Shown in pieces: positions 31,099-38,826 of a stretch of 64,000 nt of DNA. Below the pieces are notes generated by a model. That model was not told the DNA's origin. It saw only the letters and a list, made by a program, of their open reading frames with translations, and ran no database searches. The position numbers were made by a program, and so were the translations under genes. The number at the start of each line of letters is the position of its first letter. Within the stretch, counting starts at the first letter, position 1. The stretch is from Leisingera coralii. Lineage in GTDB: Bacteria > Pseudomonadota > Alphaproteobacteria > Rhodobacterales > Rhodobacteraceae. The stretch spans positions 1 through 64,000 of the forward strand of contig NZ_JBHUPT010000018.1 of the NCBI RefSeq assembly GCF_049056525.1, written 5' to 3'.

Positions 31099-32307
31099 CT
31101 AAGCGCCCGCCAGCGCCACTGCGGCCGCCTCCAGCGCACCTGCCCCGTGCGGGATGTCCAGCGCCTTGAGGCCGGTCTCGATCCCCCCCAGCAGGCCCAT
31201 CACCATATGGCCGTTCACATGGCCCATGTGGCCGAGCCGGAAGAAGCCGTGCCATTCCGGGCTGCTGGGCGGCGCCATGCCCAGGCCGATGCCCAGGGTC
31301 AGGCCCAAATTCTGTTCCAGCCACTGACGCAACTCGGTGCCGTAAGGCGACCCGATCTGCAGCGCGGTCACCGCGTTGGAGCGCAGGGACTGGTCCGGCA
31401 CGTTCATCCTCAGCGGGCCGTCCGCGCCCCAAGCCTCGCAAGCGGCCCAGATGGTGCGGGCCAGATGCGCGTGGCGGGCCCAGACGGCCTCAACCCCCTC
31501 GGCGTGGATCATGTCCAGCGCGGCGCGCAGGCCGTAGAGGTGATGCGTCGGTGCGGTGCCGCCGAAGTACTGGTAGAACTCTTCCGGATTTGCGCGCGGC
31601 TCCCAATCCCAATAGCGGCTGATCCGCGGCAGCGTCTTGCGCGCGGCAGCGGCCCTGTCGTTGAAGAACACAAAGCCCATGCCCGCGGGCACCATCAGCC
31701 CCTTCTGGCAGGCGGTGACCATCACGTCCACGCCCCAGTCATCCATCTCGAACCGGTCGCAGCCGAGCGAGGCGATGCAATCGGCCATCAGGAGCGCCGG
31801 GTGGCCGGCCGCGTCCAGCGCCCGGCGCAGGGCGGCAACGTCGTTGCGGATCGAGCTGGAGGTGTCCACGTGCACGCCCAGCACCGCCTTGATGCGGTGA
31901 TCCGTGTCCGCGGCCAGGGCTTCGGCAATCCGGGCGTGATCCCAGGGCGCGTGGTTGCCGAAGTCGAGCACCTCTGTTTCGATCCCCAGACCCTCGGCCA
32001 TTTCCGACCAGCCGATGGCAAAGCGGCCCGACGAGGGCACCAGCACCTTATCGCCCGGCTGCAGCGTGTTCTGCAGCGCCGCCTCCCAGGCGCCGTGGCC
32101 GTTGGAGATGTAGATCGCAACCTGATGCTGCGTGCGCGCCACGCGGCGCAGATCAGGGATCAGGGTGGCAGTCATCTCGACCAGCTCGCCCGCGTAGATG
32201 TTGGGAGAAGCCCGGTGCATGGCCTGCAGCACCTGGTCCGGCACCACCGACGGCCCTGGGATGGCCAGGTAGGAGCGCCCTGCCGACACGTTCACTGATC
32301 CGCTCAT
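31099..32307 (-). CDS. Class V aminotransferase (alanine/serine-glyoxylate type)
   Basis: A 402-aa PLP enzyme of class V. It begins with the family start LAIPGPSVVPDQVLQAM and contains ISNGHGAWEAALQN (PLP phosphate contact), VHVDTSSSIRNDV and LMADCIASLGCDRFEMDDWG (Asp contacting the PLP ring). The PLP lysine lies in TACQKGLMVPAGMGF. It most likely uses glyoxylate or pyruvate as acceptor with serine, alanine or a similar donor; the exact pair is not decidable. It converges on the small gene at 31068. No serine-cycle or beta-hydroxyaspartate genes are adjacent. Confidence 0.88.
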   Translation of the reverse strand: MSGSVNVSAGRSYLAIPGPSVVPDQVLQAMHRASPNIYAGELVEMTATLIPDLRRVARTQHQVAIYISNGHGAWEAALQNTLQPGDKVLVPSSGRFAIGWSEMAEGLGIETEVLDFGNHAPWDHARIAEALAADTDHRIKAVLGVHVDTSSSIRNDVAALRRALDAAGHPALLMADCIASLGCDRFEMDDWGVDVMVTACQKGLMVPAGMGFVFFNDRAAAARKTLPRISRYWDWEPRANPEEFYQYFGGTAPTHHLYGLRAALDMIHAEGVEAVWARHAHLARTIWAACEAWGADGPLRMNVPDQSLRSNAVTALQIGSPYGTELRQWLEQNLGLTLGIGLGMAPPSSPEWHGFFRLGHMGHVNGHMVMGLLGGIETGLKALDIPHGAGALEAAAVALAGA

Positions 32308-32463
32308 GGCTGATGTTCCTTGCAGCGCGGAAGGCGTCCCTGCCCGCCGCGGTTGATCCGTGCCGCCACAGTAGCCGCCCGGCCCGCCGGGTCAATTCCA
32401 TTGACCGCAGCGTCACGGCGAATTGCTTGCGCCCTGCACCGGAGCTGCTTAAATGGTCGCGGC

Positions 32464-34377
32464 ATGTCAGAAAAGGCCCGTAATGACCCGAATTCCCTGC
32501 CGGATCCTCCCCGCATGAGCCAGCCTCACAAATCCTCCCGCGAGCTGTTCGGCTGGCTGTGGCGCGGATATTTGCGCCATTACATCGGGCTCCTGGGCGT
32601 TGCGGTGATCTTCATGCTGCTGGAAGGCGCCACCATGGGGGCGCTCGGCTATATGATGCAGCCGATGTTCGATCTGGTGTTTGTCGCGGGCAATACCGAT
32701 GCGCTGGTCTGGGTCAGCCTGGCGTTTCTGGCGATCTTCACCCTGCGCGGCGTGTCCAGCGTCACCCAGAAGGTGCTGCTCAGCAAGGTGTCGCAGACCT
32801 CTGCCGCGCATCTGCGCAAGGACATGCTGGCGCGGCTGATCCGGCAGGACCCGGCCTTTCACCAGCAGCACCCGCCGGGGCTGCTGCTGCAGCGGGTGCA
32901 AAGCGATGTGGGGGCGATCAACTCGGTCTGGCAGGCGGTGATCACCGGTGCGGGGCGCGACCTGGTGGCGCTGGTGGCGGTGCTGGGCGTGGCCTTCAGC
33001 ATCGACTGGCGCTGGACCCTGATCCTGCTGATTGGCGTTCCGGTGCTGCTGCTGCCGATCTCCTCGATCCAGCGCTATGTGCGCAAGAAGGCATCGCGGG
33101 CGCGGGATCTGGGTGCCGATCTGGCGACCCGGCTGGACGAGATTTTCCACGGCATCGTGCCGGTCAAGCTGAACCGGCTGGAGGACTATCAGGTCAACCG
33201 TTTCTCCGAACGCACCGATGAGTTTGTCCGCTCCGAGGTGAAGGCGGCCTTTGGCACCTCCTCGATTTCCGGGATGACCGACATCATGGCCGGTGTCGGC
33301 TTCATGGCGGTGCTGCTTTATGGCGGCTCCGAGATCATTGCGGGCGAAAAGACCGTCGGCCAGTTCATGAGCTTCTTCACCTCGATCGGCCTGTCGTTTG
33401 AACCGATGCGGCGGCTGGCCAATATCTCCGGCGTCTGGCAGGGGGCGGCGGCGGCGCTGGAGCGGATCAAGGAACTGCTGGATGCGCCGATCCTGCTGAG
33501 CGAGCCGGAGCATCCCAAGGCGGCGCCGCAGGGCCTGCCGGCAATCAAGCTGGAGGGTGTCGATCTGAGCTATGGCGACGCCAGGATCCTGAACCAGCTG
33601 GCGCTGGAGGCCGAGGCGGGCAAGACCACCGCGCTGGTCGGCGCCTCTGGAGCGGGCAAATCGACGATTTTCAACCTGCTCACCCGGATGGTGGACCCGC
33701 AGGCGGGATCGGTCACCGTCGGCGGGGTCGAGGTCCGCGACCTGAACACCGCCGACCTGCGCAGCCTGTTCTCGGTGGTGACGCAGGATGCGATGCTGTT
33801 TGACGAGACCCTGCGCGAGAACATCGTGCTGGGGCGCACCGATGTCAGCGACGCGGAACTGCAGGCGGCGCTGGATGCCTCGCATGTGGCGGATTTCCTG
33901 CCCAAGCTGGAGCATGGCCTGGAAACCCGGGTGGGCCCGCGCGGATCGGCCCTGTCGGGCGGCCAGCGGCAGCGGGTGGTGATCGCCCGGGCACTGTTGC
34001 GCAACACCCCTGTGCTGCTCTTGGACGAGGCAACCTCGGCGCTGGATGCGCAGTCGGAGAAAGTGGTGCAGCAGGCGCTGGACAAGCTGTCGGGCGGGCG
34101 CACCACGCTGGTGATTGCGCATAGGCTGTCGACCATCCGCAACGCCGACAAGATCGTGGTGATGGACCGCGGCCAGGTGGTTGATCAGGGCAGCCATGAC
34201 GAGCTGCTGGCGCGCGGCGGCATCTATGCCGACCTCTACCGGCTGCAGTTCCAGGACGGCAAGACGGTGGTGGACACGGCAAGCATCGCCGCCCAGGCGC
34301 AGCAGGTTCCGGATGGCGCGGCGGACAATGGCAAACAGCGCTGGTTCCGCCGCTTTGCGCGCAAGGTGTTCGGCTGA
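32464..34377 (+). CDS. MsbA-like ABC exporter (fused membrane and ATPase domains)
   Basis: A 637-aa half-transporter. Six transmembrane helices lie in residues about 35-340. The nucleotide-binding domain covers about 360-600 with Walker A GASGAGKST, signature ALSGGQRQR, Walker B VLLLDEATSALD and switch IAHRLSTI. The arrangement is typical of the lipid A/lipid or multidrug exporter group; a homodimer is expected. A short C-terminal tail ends RWFRRFARKVFG. The ATG at 32464 is preferred, but one at 32515 (MSQPHKSSRE) would leave all domains intact. The gene next downstream, in opposite orientation, is a glycosyltransferase, which gives weak support for an envelope-related substrate. Confidence 0.9.
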   Translation: MSEKARNDPNSLPDPPRMSQPHKSSRELFGWLWRGYLRHYIGLLGVAVIFMLLEGATMGALGYMMQPMFDLVFVAGNTDALVWVSLAFLAIFTLRGVSSVTQKVLLSKVSQTSAAHLRKDMLARLIRQDPAFHQQHPPGLLLQRVQSDVGAINSVWQAVITGAGRDLVALVAVLGVAFSIDWRWTLILLIGVPVLLLPISSIQRYVRKKASRARDLGADLATRLDEIFHGIVPVKLNRLEDYQVNRFSERTDEFVRSEVKAAFGTSSISGMTDIMAGVGFMAVLLYGGSEIIAGEKTVGQFMSFFTSIGLSFEPMRRLANISGVWQGAAAALERIKELLDAPILLSEPEHPKAAPQGLPAIKLEGVDLSYGDARILNQLALEAEAGKTTALVGASGAGKSTIFNLLTRMVDPQAGSVTVGGVEVRDLNTADLRSLFSVVTQDAMLFDETLRENIVLGRTDVSDAELQAALDASHVADFLPKLEHGLETRVGPRGSALSGGQRQRVVIARALLRNTPVLLLDEATSALDAQSEKVVQQALDKLSGGRTTLVIAHRLSTIRNADKIVVMDRGQVVDQGSHDELLARGGIYADLYRLQFQDGKTVVDTASIAAQAQQVPDGAADNGKQRWFRRFARKVFG

Positions 34378-34407
34378 ATTCCAGCTTCCCCTGTTGAACG
34401 CTGAGGG

Positions 34408-34438
34408 TCGGGCGCTGCCCGGCCTCCCGGCCGGGCGG
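34408..34438. repeat. Intergenic element (GGGCGCTGCCCGG type), copy 1
   Basis: CGGGCGCT followed by the perfect hairpin GCCCGGCC-TCCC-GGCCGGGC (34417-34436). The same block, differing in one loop base, lies at 47278-47307. It sits between the convergent ABC exporter and glycosyltransferase genes. Confidence 0.65.
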
Positions 34439-34443
34439 AACAG

Positions 34444-35124
34444 TTATTTGCTGTAAGACTTTGCCAGCCTCTCCGGGGCCACTCCTAGGAAATACCGCAT
34501 CAGCGTCCACAGGTTCCTGGCCCCGCGCCGCAGCCAGCCAGCCCGCTGATAGCGCCCCGCGCTGGTCAGGGCTGCTGAGGGCAAGGCGGTCAGCCCCTTG
34601 AGGCGGCGCACCAGCGCCACGTCCTCCATCAGCGGCTGGTCCGGGTAGCCCCCCGCGGCGTCATAGTCCGCACGGCGGATCAGCAGCCCCTGATCGCCAT
34701 AGGGCAGCCCGAACAGGCGCGACCGCAGGTTGGCCCAGCCCGCGACCCAGGCCGGCAGCACGCCGCGCGCCCGGAACCGCAGCCGGAAATAGGCGGGATG
34801 CCCCTGCCCCTCCTCCAGGTGCTGCGCCACCGCCGCGGCCCAGCCCGGCTCCAGACGGGTGTCGGCGTGCAGCACCAGCAGCCAATCGCCCTTGGCCGCC
34901 GCACAGCCCCGCCGCAGCTGGCCGCCGCGCGAGGGCGCGCCGCTGATCCACTCCGCCCCGGCGGCCTGGGCCATGGCGCGGGTCTCATCCGTGGAGCCGC
35001 CATCCGTGATCACCAGTTCGCGGATCAGCCCTGCCCCCAGCCCCTCCATCAGACGCTCCAGGCAGGCGGGCAGCTCTTCGGCTGCGTTCAGGGTGGGGAT
35101 CACGAGGCTGACCGGCGCGGGCAT
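34444..35124 (-). CDS. Glycosyltransferase family 2 protein (TIGR04283-like)
   Basis: A 226-aa GT-A fold glycosyltransferase without membrane helices. The nucleotide-sugar site is LVIPTLNAAEELPACLERL and VITDGGSTDET, and the DxD-type metal motif is LHADTRLEPG. The middle segment with GLPYGDQGLLIRR matches the TIGR04283 group (rSAM/selenodomain-associated transferase 2), which often occurs with a companion TIGR04282 transferase; no companion is present here. GAGGAAA precedes the ATG. It diverges from ygfZ at 35223. The sugar and acceptor are unknown. Confidence 0.82.
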   Translation of the reverse strand: MPAPVSLVIPTLNAAEELPACLERLMEGLGAGLIRELVITDGGSTDETRAMAQAAGAEWISGAPSRGGQLRRGCAAAKGDWLLVLHADTRLEPGWAAAVAQHLEEGQGHPAYFRLRFRARGVLPAWVAGWANLRSRLFGLPYGDQGLLIRRADYDAAGGYPDQPLMEDVALVRRLKGLTALPSAALTSAGRYQRAGWLRRGARNLWTLMRYFLGVAPERLAKSYSK

Positions 35125-35222
35125 GGATGTTTCCTCTGCGGTTTTGCTGTTTTCTTCCGCCCTGCTTCCTATATCACTGGGCCAGGCAGTGAAACGCCCC
35201 AGAGGCACACAGGAGAATAGAC

Positions 35223-35957
35223 ATGAGCGACCGCCGCATCCTGCGCGTGAGTGGCAGTGACGCCAAGAGCTTCCTGCAAGGGCTGGTCACCAACAACGTG
35301 GACCGGCTGAGCGAAGGTTTGGTCTATGCCGCGCTGCTGACGCCGCAGGGCAAGTACATTGCGGATTTCTTCCTCGCCGCCGAGGGCGATGCGGTTCTGC
35401 TGGACGTGGACGCCGCGCTGGCCGAGGGCCTGCTGAAACGGCTGAACATGTACCGGCTGCGCGCCGACGTGCAGGTGGAGATGACGGATCTGCAGGTGGC
35501 CCGCGGCACCGGGGAGGCTCCGGAGGGCGCGTTGCGTGATCCGCGCCATGCGGCGATGGGCTGGCGGCTCTATGGGGCCGAGGGCCGCGATGACGGCAGT
35601 GACTGGGACGCGATCCGAGTGGCCCACTGCATCCCCGAGACCGGCGTCGAGCTGGGGCCGGACACCTATATCCTGGAAGCCGGGTTCGAGGCTCTGAACG
35701 GGGTGGACTTCCGCAAGGGCTGCTATGTCGGCCAGGAAGTGACCGCGCGGATGAAGCACAAGACCGAGCTGCGCAAGGGCTTCCGCACGGTGGAGGTCGA
35801 GGGCGCGGCGCCGGTTGGCACCGAGATTACCGCGGACGGCAAGCCGGTGGGCACGCTGTTCACCCAATCGGGCGGCAAGGGTATTGCCTACCTGCGGTTC
35901 GACCGCGCCAAGGGGGAGATGCAGGCGGGGGACGCCCACGTCACCTGGCAGCCGTGA
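35223..35957 (+). CDS. ygfZ: Folate-binding protein YgfZ
   Basis: A 244-aa protein of the GcvT-like folate-binding superfamily that supports Fe-S cluster enzyme maturation, including tRNA modification by MiaB. The diagnostic motif KGCYVGQEVTARMKHKTELR, with the conserved cysteine, lies at about residues 163-182. The N-terminal RVSGSDAKSFLQGLVTNNV and LTPQGKYIADFFL are also characteristic. Its stop overlaps the GTG start of the next gene (GTGA), so the fructosamine kinase-like gene is coupled. Confidence 0.92.
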   Translation: MSDRRILRVSGSDAKSFLQGLVTNNVDRLSEGLVYAALLTPQGKYIADFFLAAEGDAVLLDVDAALAEGLLKRLNMYRLRADVQVEMTDLQVARGTGEAPEGALRDPRHAAMGWRLYGAEGRDDGSDWDAIRVAHCIPETGVELGPDTYILEAGFEALNGVDFRKGCYVGQEVTARMKHKTELRKGFRTVEVEGAAPVGTEITADGKPVGTLFTQSGGKGIAYLRFDRAKGEMQAGDAHVTWQP

Positions 35958-36757
35958 ACGGGCTGGCGGAGACGGTTCTGTCCCTTCTGGGCGCGGAAGT
36001 TTCCCGCGCCCGCCCGCTGCATGGCGGCGACCTGTCGGAGGTGCAGCTTCTCTCCTTGAGCGACGGCCGCCAAGTGGTGGCCAAGACCGGGCCGCTGGTG
36101 TCCTCAGAAGCCGCCATGCTGCACGCAATCCGCGAGGCTGGCGCGCCAGCCCCCGAAGTGCTGGGCGTTGCCGGTGATGTGCTGCTGATGGAAGCGCTGG
36201 AGGAAACCTCCGCCAGCGCGGAGGGCTGGCAGGCGCTGGGACAGGCGCTGCGGCAGCTGCATTCGGCCACAAGCCCCCATTATGGCTGGCCGGAGGAGTA
36301 CGCCTTTGGCGCGGTCGCGATCCCCAACGCGCCGCTGGAAAACTGGCCGGAGTTCTGGGCCGGCCGCCGCCTGCTGGCGGCGCCCGATGCCCTGCCCCGT
36401 GATCTGCGGCTGCGGATCGAGGCGCTGTGCGTCCGGCTGCCGGAGCTGCTGCCCGCTGCGCCGCCCGCTTCTCTGCTGCATGGCGACCTGTGGACCGGCA
36501 ACGTGCTGTTCAGCGGCCGCACTGCCTGGCTGATCGACCCGGCCTGCTGCTATGGCGACGGCGAGGTGGATCTGGCGATGCTGCATCTGTTCGGCACGCC
36601 GCCTGCGGCGTTTCACGCGGCCTATGGCGCGCTGGAGCCGGGGCATCAGGCGCGCCGCCATATCTATCAGCTGTGGCCCGCGCTGGTGCACCTGCGGCTG
36701 TTCGGGGCCAGCTACCGCGGGATAGTGGAGGCGCGGCTGGCGGCACTTGGCTTCTGA
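35954..36757 (+). CDS. Fructosamine kinase family protein
   Basis: A 267-aa kinase of the fructosamine/ketosamine-3-kinase group (protein-kinase-like fold). The ATP lysine is in QVVAKTGPL, the catalytic loop is LLHGDLWTGNVLF (His-Gly-Asp ... Asn), and the metal aspartate is in WLIDPACCYGDGEVDLAML. Characterised bacterial members repair glycated proteins or phosphorylate free ketosamines. It begins with GTG overlapping the ygfZ stop, so it is the second gene of that operon. Length is slightly shorter than the usual 280-290 aa. Confidence 0.9.
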   Translation: MNGLAETVLSLLGAEVSRARPLHGGDLSEVQLLSLSDGRQVVAKTGPLVSSEAAMLHAIREAGAPAPEVLGVAGDVLLMEALEETSASAEGWQALGQALRQLHSATSPHYGWPEEYAFGAVAIPNAPLENWPEFWAGRRLLAAPDALPRDLRLRIEALCVRLPELLPAAPPASLLHGDLWTGNVLFSGRTAWLIDPACCYGDGEVDLAMLHLFGTPPAAFHAAYGALEPGHQARRHIYQLWPALVHLRLFGASYRGIVEARLAALGF

Positions 36758-36840
36758 CAAGCCTCTGTTCACCTCCTTGCGCTAGTGTCGCGGGCAAAGG
36801 GGCCGCGCCTGATGCGGCCGTTTGCCGAAAGGGATATTTG

Positions 36841-37386
36841 ATGCGACTGATTTCCGGCTTTTGCCTGGCCGTGGCGGCGGCCTCCCCCGCGTGGGCGGAG
36901 TATTGGAATTACAAGGACTGGCACGTCACCGTCGAAGCGCATGTCACCGAGCAGGACAGCTACCTGACCTGCCGCGCCTGGACCGGGGGCGACGGCGACC
37001 CGGTCCTGGCGCTAGACGTGTTTTCCGGCGATGCCGGACCGCCGGCCTTCTATCCGATGGCCCAGGTGCAGGAATATGCGCCCCGGCATTACCCCACCCT
37101 GATGCAGCAGGGCGGCACCGTGGATTTCATCTTTGACTTCGACCGGACGTTCTCGATCGCTGCCGGGATCAATTCCTGGATCAATGAGGAGGGGCTGGCG
37201 GAAGCCGAAAGCGTGCTGCGGTTCCAGGATCACCTGGTGATGCTGCAGGCGATGAAGCAGGGAAGCTGGGTGGAAATCTGGGCAGGCAACGACATGTTCT
37301 ATGAAGCGTCGCTGAGCGGCTTCACCGCGGCCTATGGCAAGATGATGGATGAATGCGGCTTCAGCCTGGCGCTGCCTGCGGGATAA
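36841..37386 (+). CDS. Exported protein, unrecognised
   Basis: A 181-aa protein with a clear signal peptide (MRLISGFCLAVAAASPAWA, cleavage before EYW). The mature part has two cysteines (CRAW near residue 42 and DECGFS near the end) that could form a disulfide. It is rich in aromatic residues and has no enzyme motif I recognise. It probably acts in the periplasm. It begins 83 nt after the fructosamine kinase gene and could be co-transcribed. A tandem hairpin element follows at 37409. Confidence 0.7.
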   Translation: MRLISGFCLAVAAASPAWAEYWNYKDWHVTVEAHVTEQDSYLTCRAWTGGDGDPVLALDVFSGDAGPPAFYPMAQVQEYAPRHYPTLMQQGGTVDFIFDFDRTFSIAAGINSWINEEGLAEAESVLRFQDHLVMLQAMKQGSWVEIWAGNDMFYEASLSGFTAAYGKMMDECGFSLALPAG

Positions 37387-37408
37387 GCTTGGCTGCTGGC
37401 CGTCCGGG

Positions 37409-37457
37409 CAAAAGTTTTCTGAAAACTTTTGTCTAAGACTTTTCAGAAAAGTCTTAG
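37409..37457. repeat. Tandem hairpins with complementary loops
   Basis: CAAAAGTTTT-CTG-AAAACTTTTG (37409-37431) is followed one base later by CTAAGACTTTT-CAG-AAAAGTCTTAG (37433-37457). Both stems are perfect and the loops CTG and CAG are complementary. The AT-rich arms are out of keeping with the surroundings. It may terminate the upstream exported-protein gene, but looks like a dispersed repeat. Confidence 0.75.
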
Positions 37458-37473
37458 GCCTGCGCAGAAACGT

Positions 37474-37504
37474 AAAAAAGCCGCCCCCGAGGGAGGGCGG
37501 CTTT
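37474..37504 (-). terminator. Terminator of efp
   Basis: Stem AAAGCCGCCC / GGGCGGCTTT (37477-37486 and 37495-37504) with an 8-nt loop, giving a run of six T on the minus strand at 37474-37479, 25 nt after the efp stop. Confidence 0.88.
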
Positions 37505-37528
37505 CTGCATTCCGGGACGCGGCCTGGA

Positions 37529-38092
37529 TCAGGCGCGCTCGGAATATTCCATGGTCTCGGTATTCACCACGATCATCTCGTCCTGGCCGACAAACGGCGG
37601 CACCATCACCTTGACGCCGTTGTCCAGGATCGCCGGCTTGAAGGAGTTCGCGGCGGTCTGGCCTTTGACGACCGGCTCGGTCTCGACGATCTTGCAGGTG
37701 ACTTTCTGCGGCAGGGTCGCGTTCAGCGCCTCGGACTCATAGAATTCCACCACGATGGTCATGCCGTCCTGCAGGAACGGGCGGCGGTCGCCCAGCAGGT
37801 CCGCGGGCAGTTCGATCTGCTCATAGGTTTCGGCGTCCATGAACACCAGCATGCCGTCGCTCTCATAGAGGAACTGCTGGTCCTTCTGCTCCAGGCGGAC
37901 ACGCTCCACCTTGTCTGCGGAGCGGAAGCGCTCGTTCAGCTTGGAGCCGTTGCGCAGGTTGCGCAGCTCGACCTGGGCAAAAGCGCCGCCCTTGCCGGGC
38001 TTCACGTGATCGACTTTCACCGCTGCCCAAAGGCCGCCATTATGCTCCAGCACGTTGCCGGGACGGATTTCGTTGCCGTTGATCTTGGGCAT
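37529..38092 (-). CDS. efp: Elongation factor P
   Basis: A 187-aa translation factor that rescues ribosomes stalled at polyproline. All three beta domains are present: the KOW-like N-terminal domain with DHVKPGKGGAFAQ (the modifiable lysine position is K34), the central OB domain (RVRLEQKDQQFLYESDG) and the C-terminal OB domain ending ETMEYSERA. The modification lysine is retained, but no epmA/epmB-type or EarP gene lies nearby. It is a single gene with its own terminator, divergent from the DUF6280-like gene at 38312. Confidence 0.97.
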   Translation of the reverse strand: MPKINGNEIRPGNVLEHNGGLWAAVKVDHVKPGKGGAFAQVELRNLRNGSKLNERFRSADKVERVRLEQKDQQFLYESDGMLVFMDAETYEQIELPADLLGDRRPFLQDGMTIVVEFYESEALNATLPQKVTCKIVETEPVVKGQTAANSFKPAILDNGVKVMVPPFVGQDEMIVVNTETMEYSERA

Positions 38093-38311
38093 GGGAAAAT
38101 GCCTTTCAGATGGTTGATGATAATTTGCAAGACCCTATATCTGGCGGGCTGATCGCTGGCAAGACAAGGATATGGTGTGAAGGAAGTGTGATTAAGGTAT
38201 GCGCAATTTGCATGAAAGCTATGCATATGCGCCCTATCCGAATCGTCACAATTCCGCCATAAGCAGCGCTACGCCGAAAATTGCAATAGCAAGAACAACA
38301 AGGGATACGAG

Positions 38312-38629
38312 ATGCGAGATTTCGTAGACGGCACCGCTTATAACAACGAGCAAGGCAACCGCGCCCGCAAACTGTTTGCAGCCGTTGTCCTGGCCGCACT
38401 GGATGATGCCATCGCCGACGACAAGAAATACGGCAATGGCCCGGAACAGATCGCCCGCTGGGCGCGCTCGCGCGATGGCCGCGAAGTGCTGTCCTGCGCC
38501 GGTATCGACCCCAACGAACGGGTGGTCGAAGGCCTGATGGAATTCGTCGGCCGCGGGGTCCGGACCTCGGTTGCGCTGTCGCGCGAGGAAAGCGAGCGCC
38601 GCAATGCCGCACAGGCTGAAGCCGCCTAA
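38312..38629 (+). CDS. DUF6280-like small protein
   Basis: A 105-aa soluble protein (MRDFVDGTAYNNEQGNRARK ... ERVVEGLMEFVGRGVRTSVA). It looks mainly helical, with a single Cys in EVLSCAGIDP. I recognise the type as strongly conserved in Rhodobacteraceae and annotated as DUF6280; the family number is from memory and less certain than the conservation. It is a single gene with a strong terminator 22 nt after the stop. The function is unknown. Confidence 0.7.
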   Translation: MRDFVDGTAYNNEQGNRARKLFAAVVLAALDDAIADDKKYGNGPEQIARWARSRDGREVLSCAGIDPNERVVEGLMEFVGRGVRTSVALSREESERRNAAQAEAA

Positions 38630-38650
38630 AGGCTGCTGCCTGCATTGCTG

Positions 38651-38679
38651 AAAAGCGCGTCCCTCCGGGGCGCGTTTTT
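38651..38679 (+). terminator. Terminator of the DUF6280-like gene
   Basis: Stem AAAAGCGCG / CGCGTTTTT with an inner CCC/GGG extension, followed by CTTTT. Confidence 0.88.
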
Positions 38680-38826
38680 CTTTTGCCTGCACGGGTTTCC
38701 CCAGCGTCATGCCGTCGCCCCGCGGCAGCGGGCCGACGGTTCCGGCACAGCCGCCATGGACGGCGGCGTCTAACCTGCTATGCAGGCCCCTGAAAGGCAG
38801 GGCGCAGGCAGGGAGTTGGCAGCAGG

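Noticed and set aside
32467..34197. A long minus-strand frame opposite the ABC exporter
   Set aside because: It is a shadow; the plus strand has all ABC motifs.
38695..38826. Cobalamin riboswitch before cobQ
   Set aside because: I looked for the conserved B12 box and pairing and found neither in the 130 nt available.
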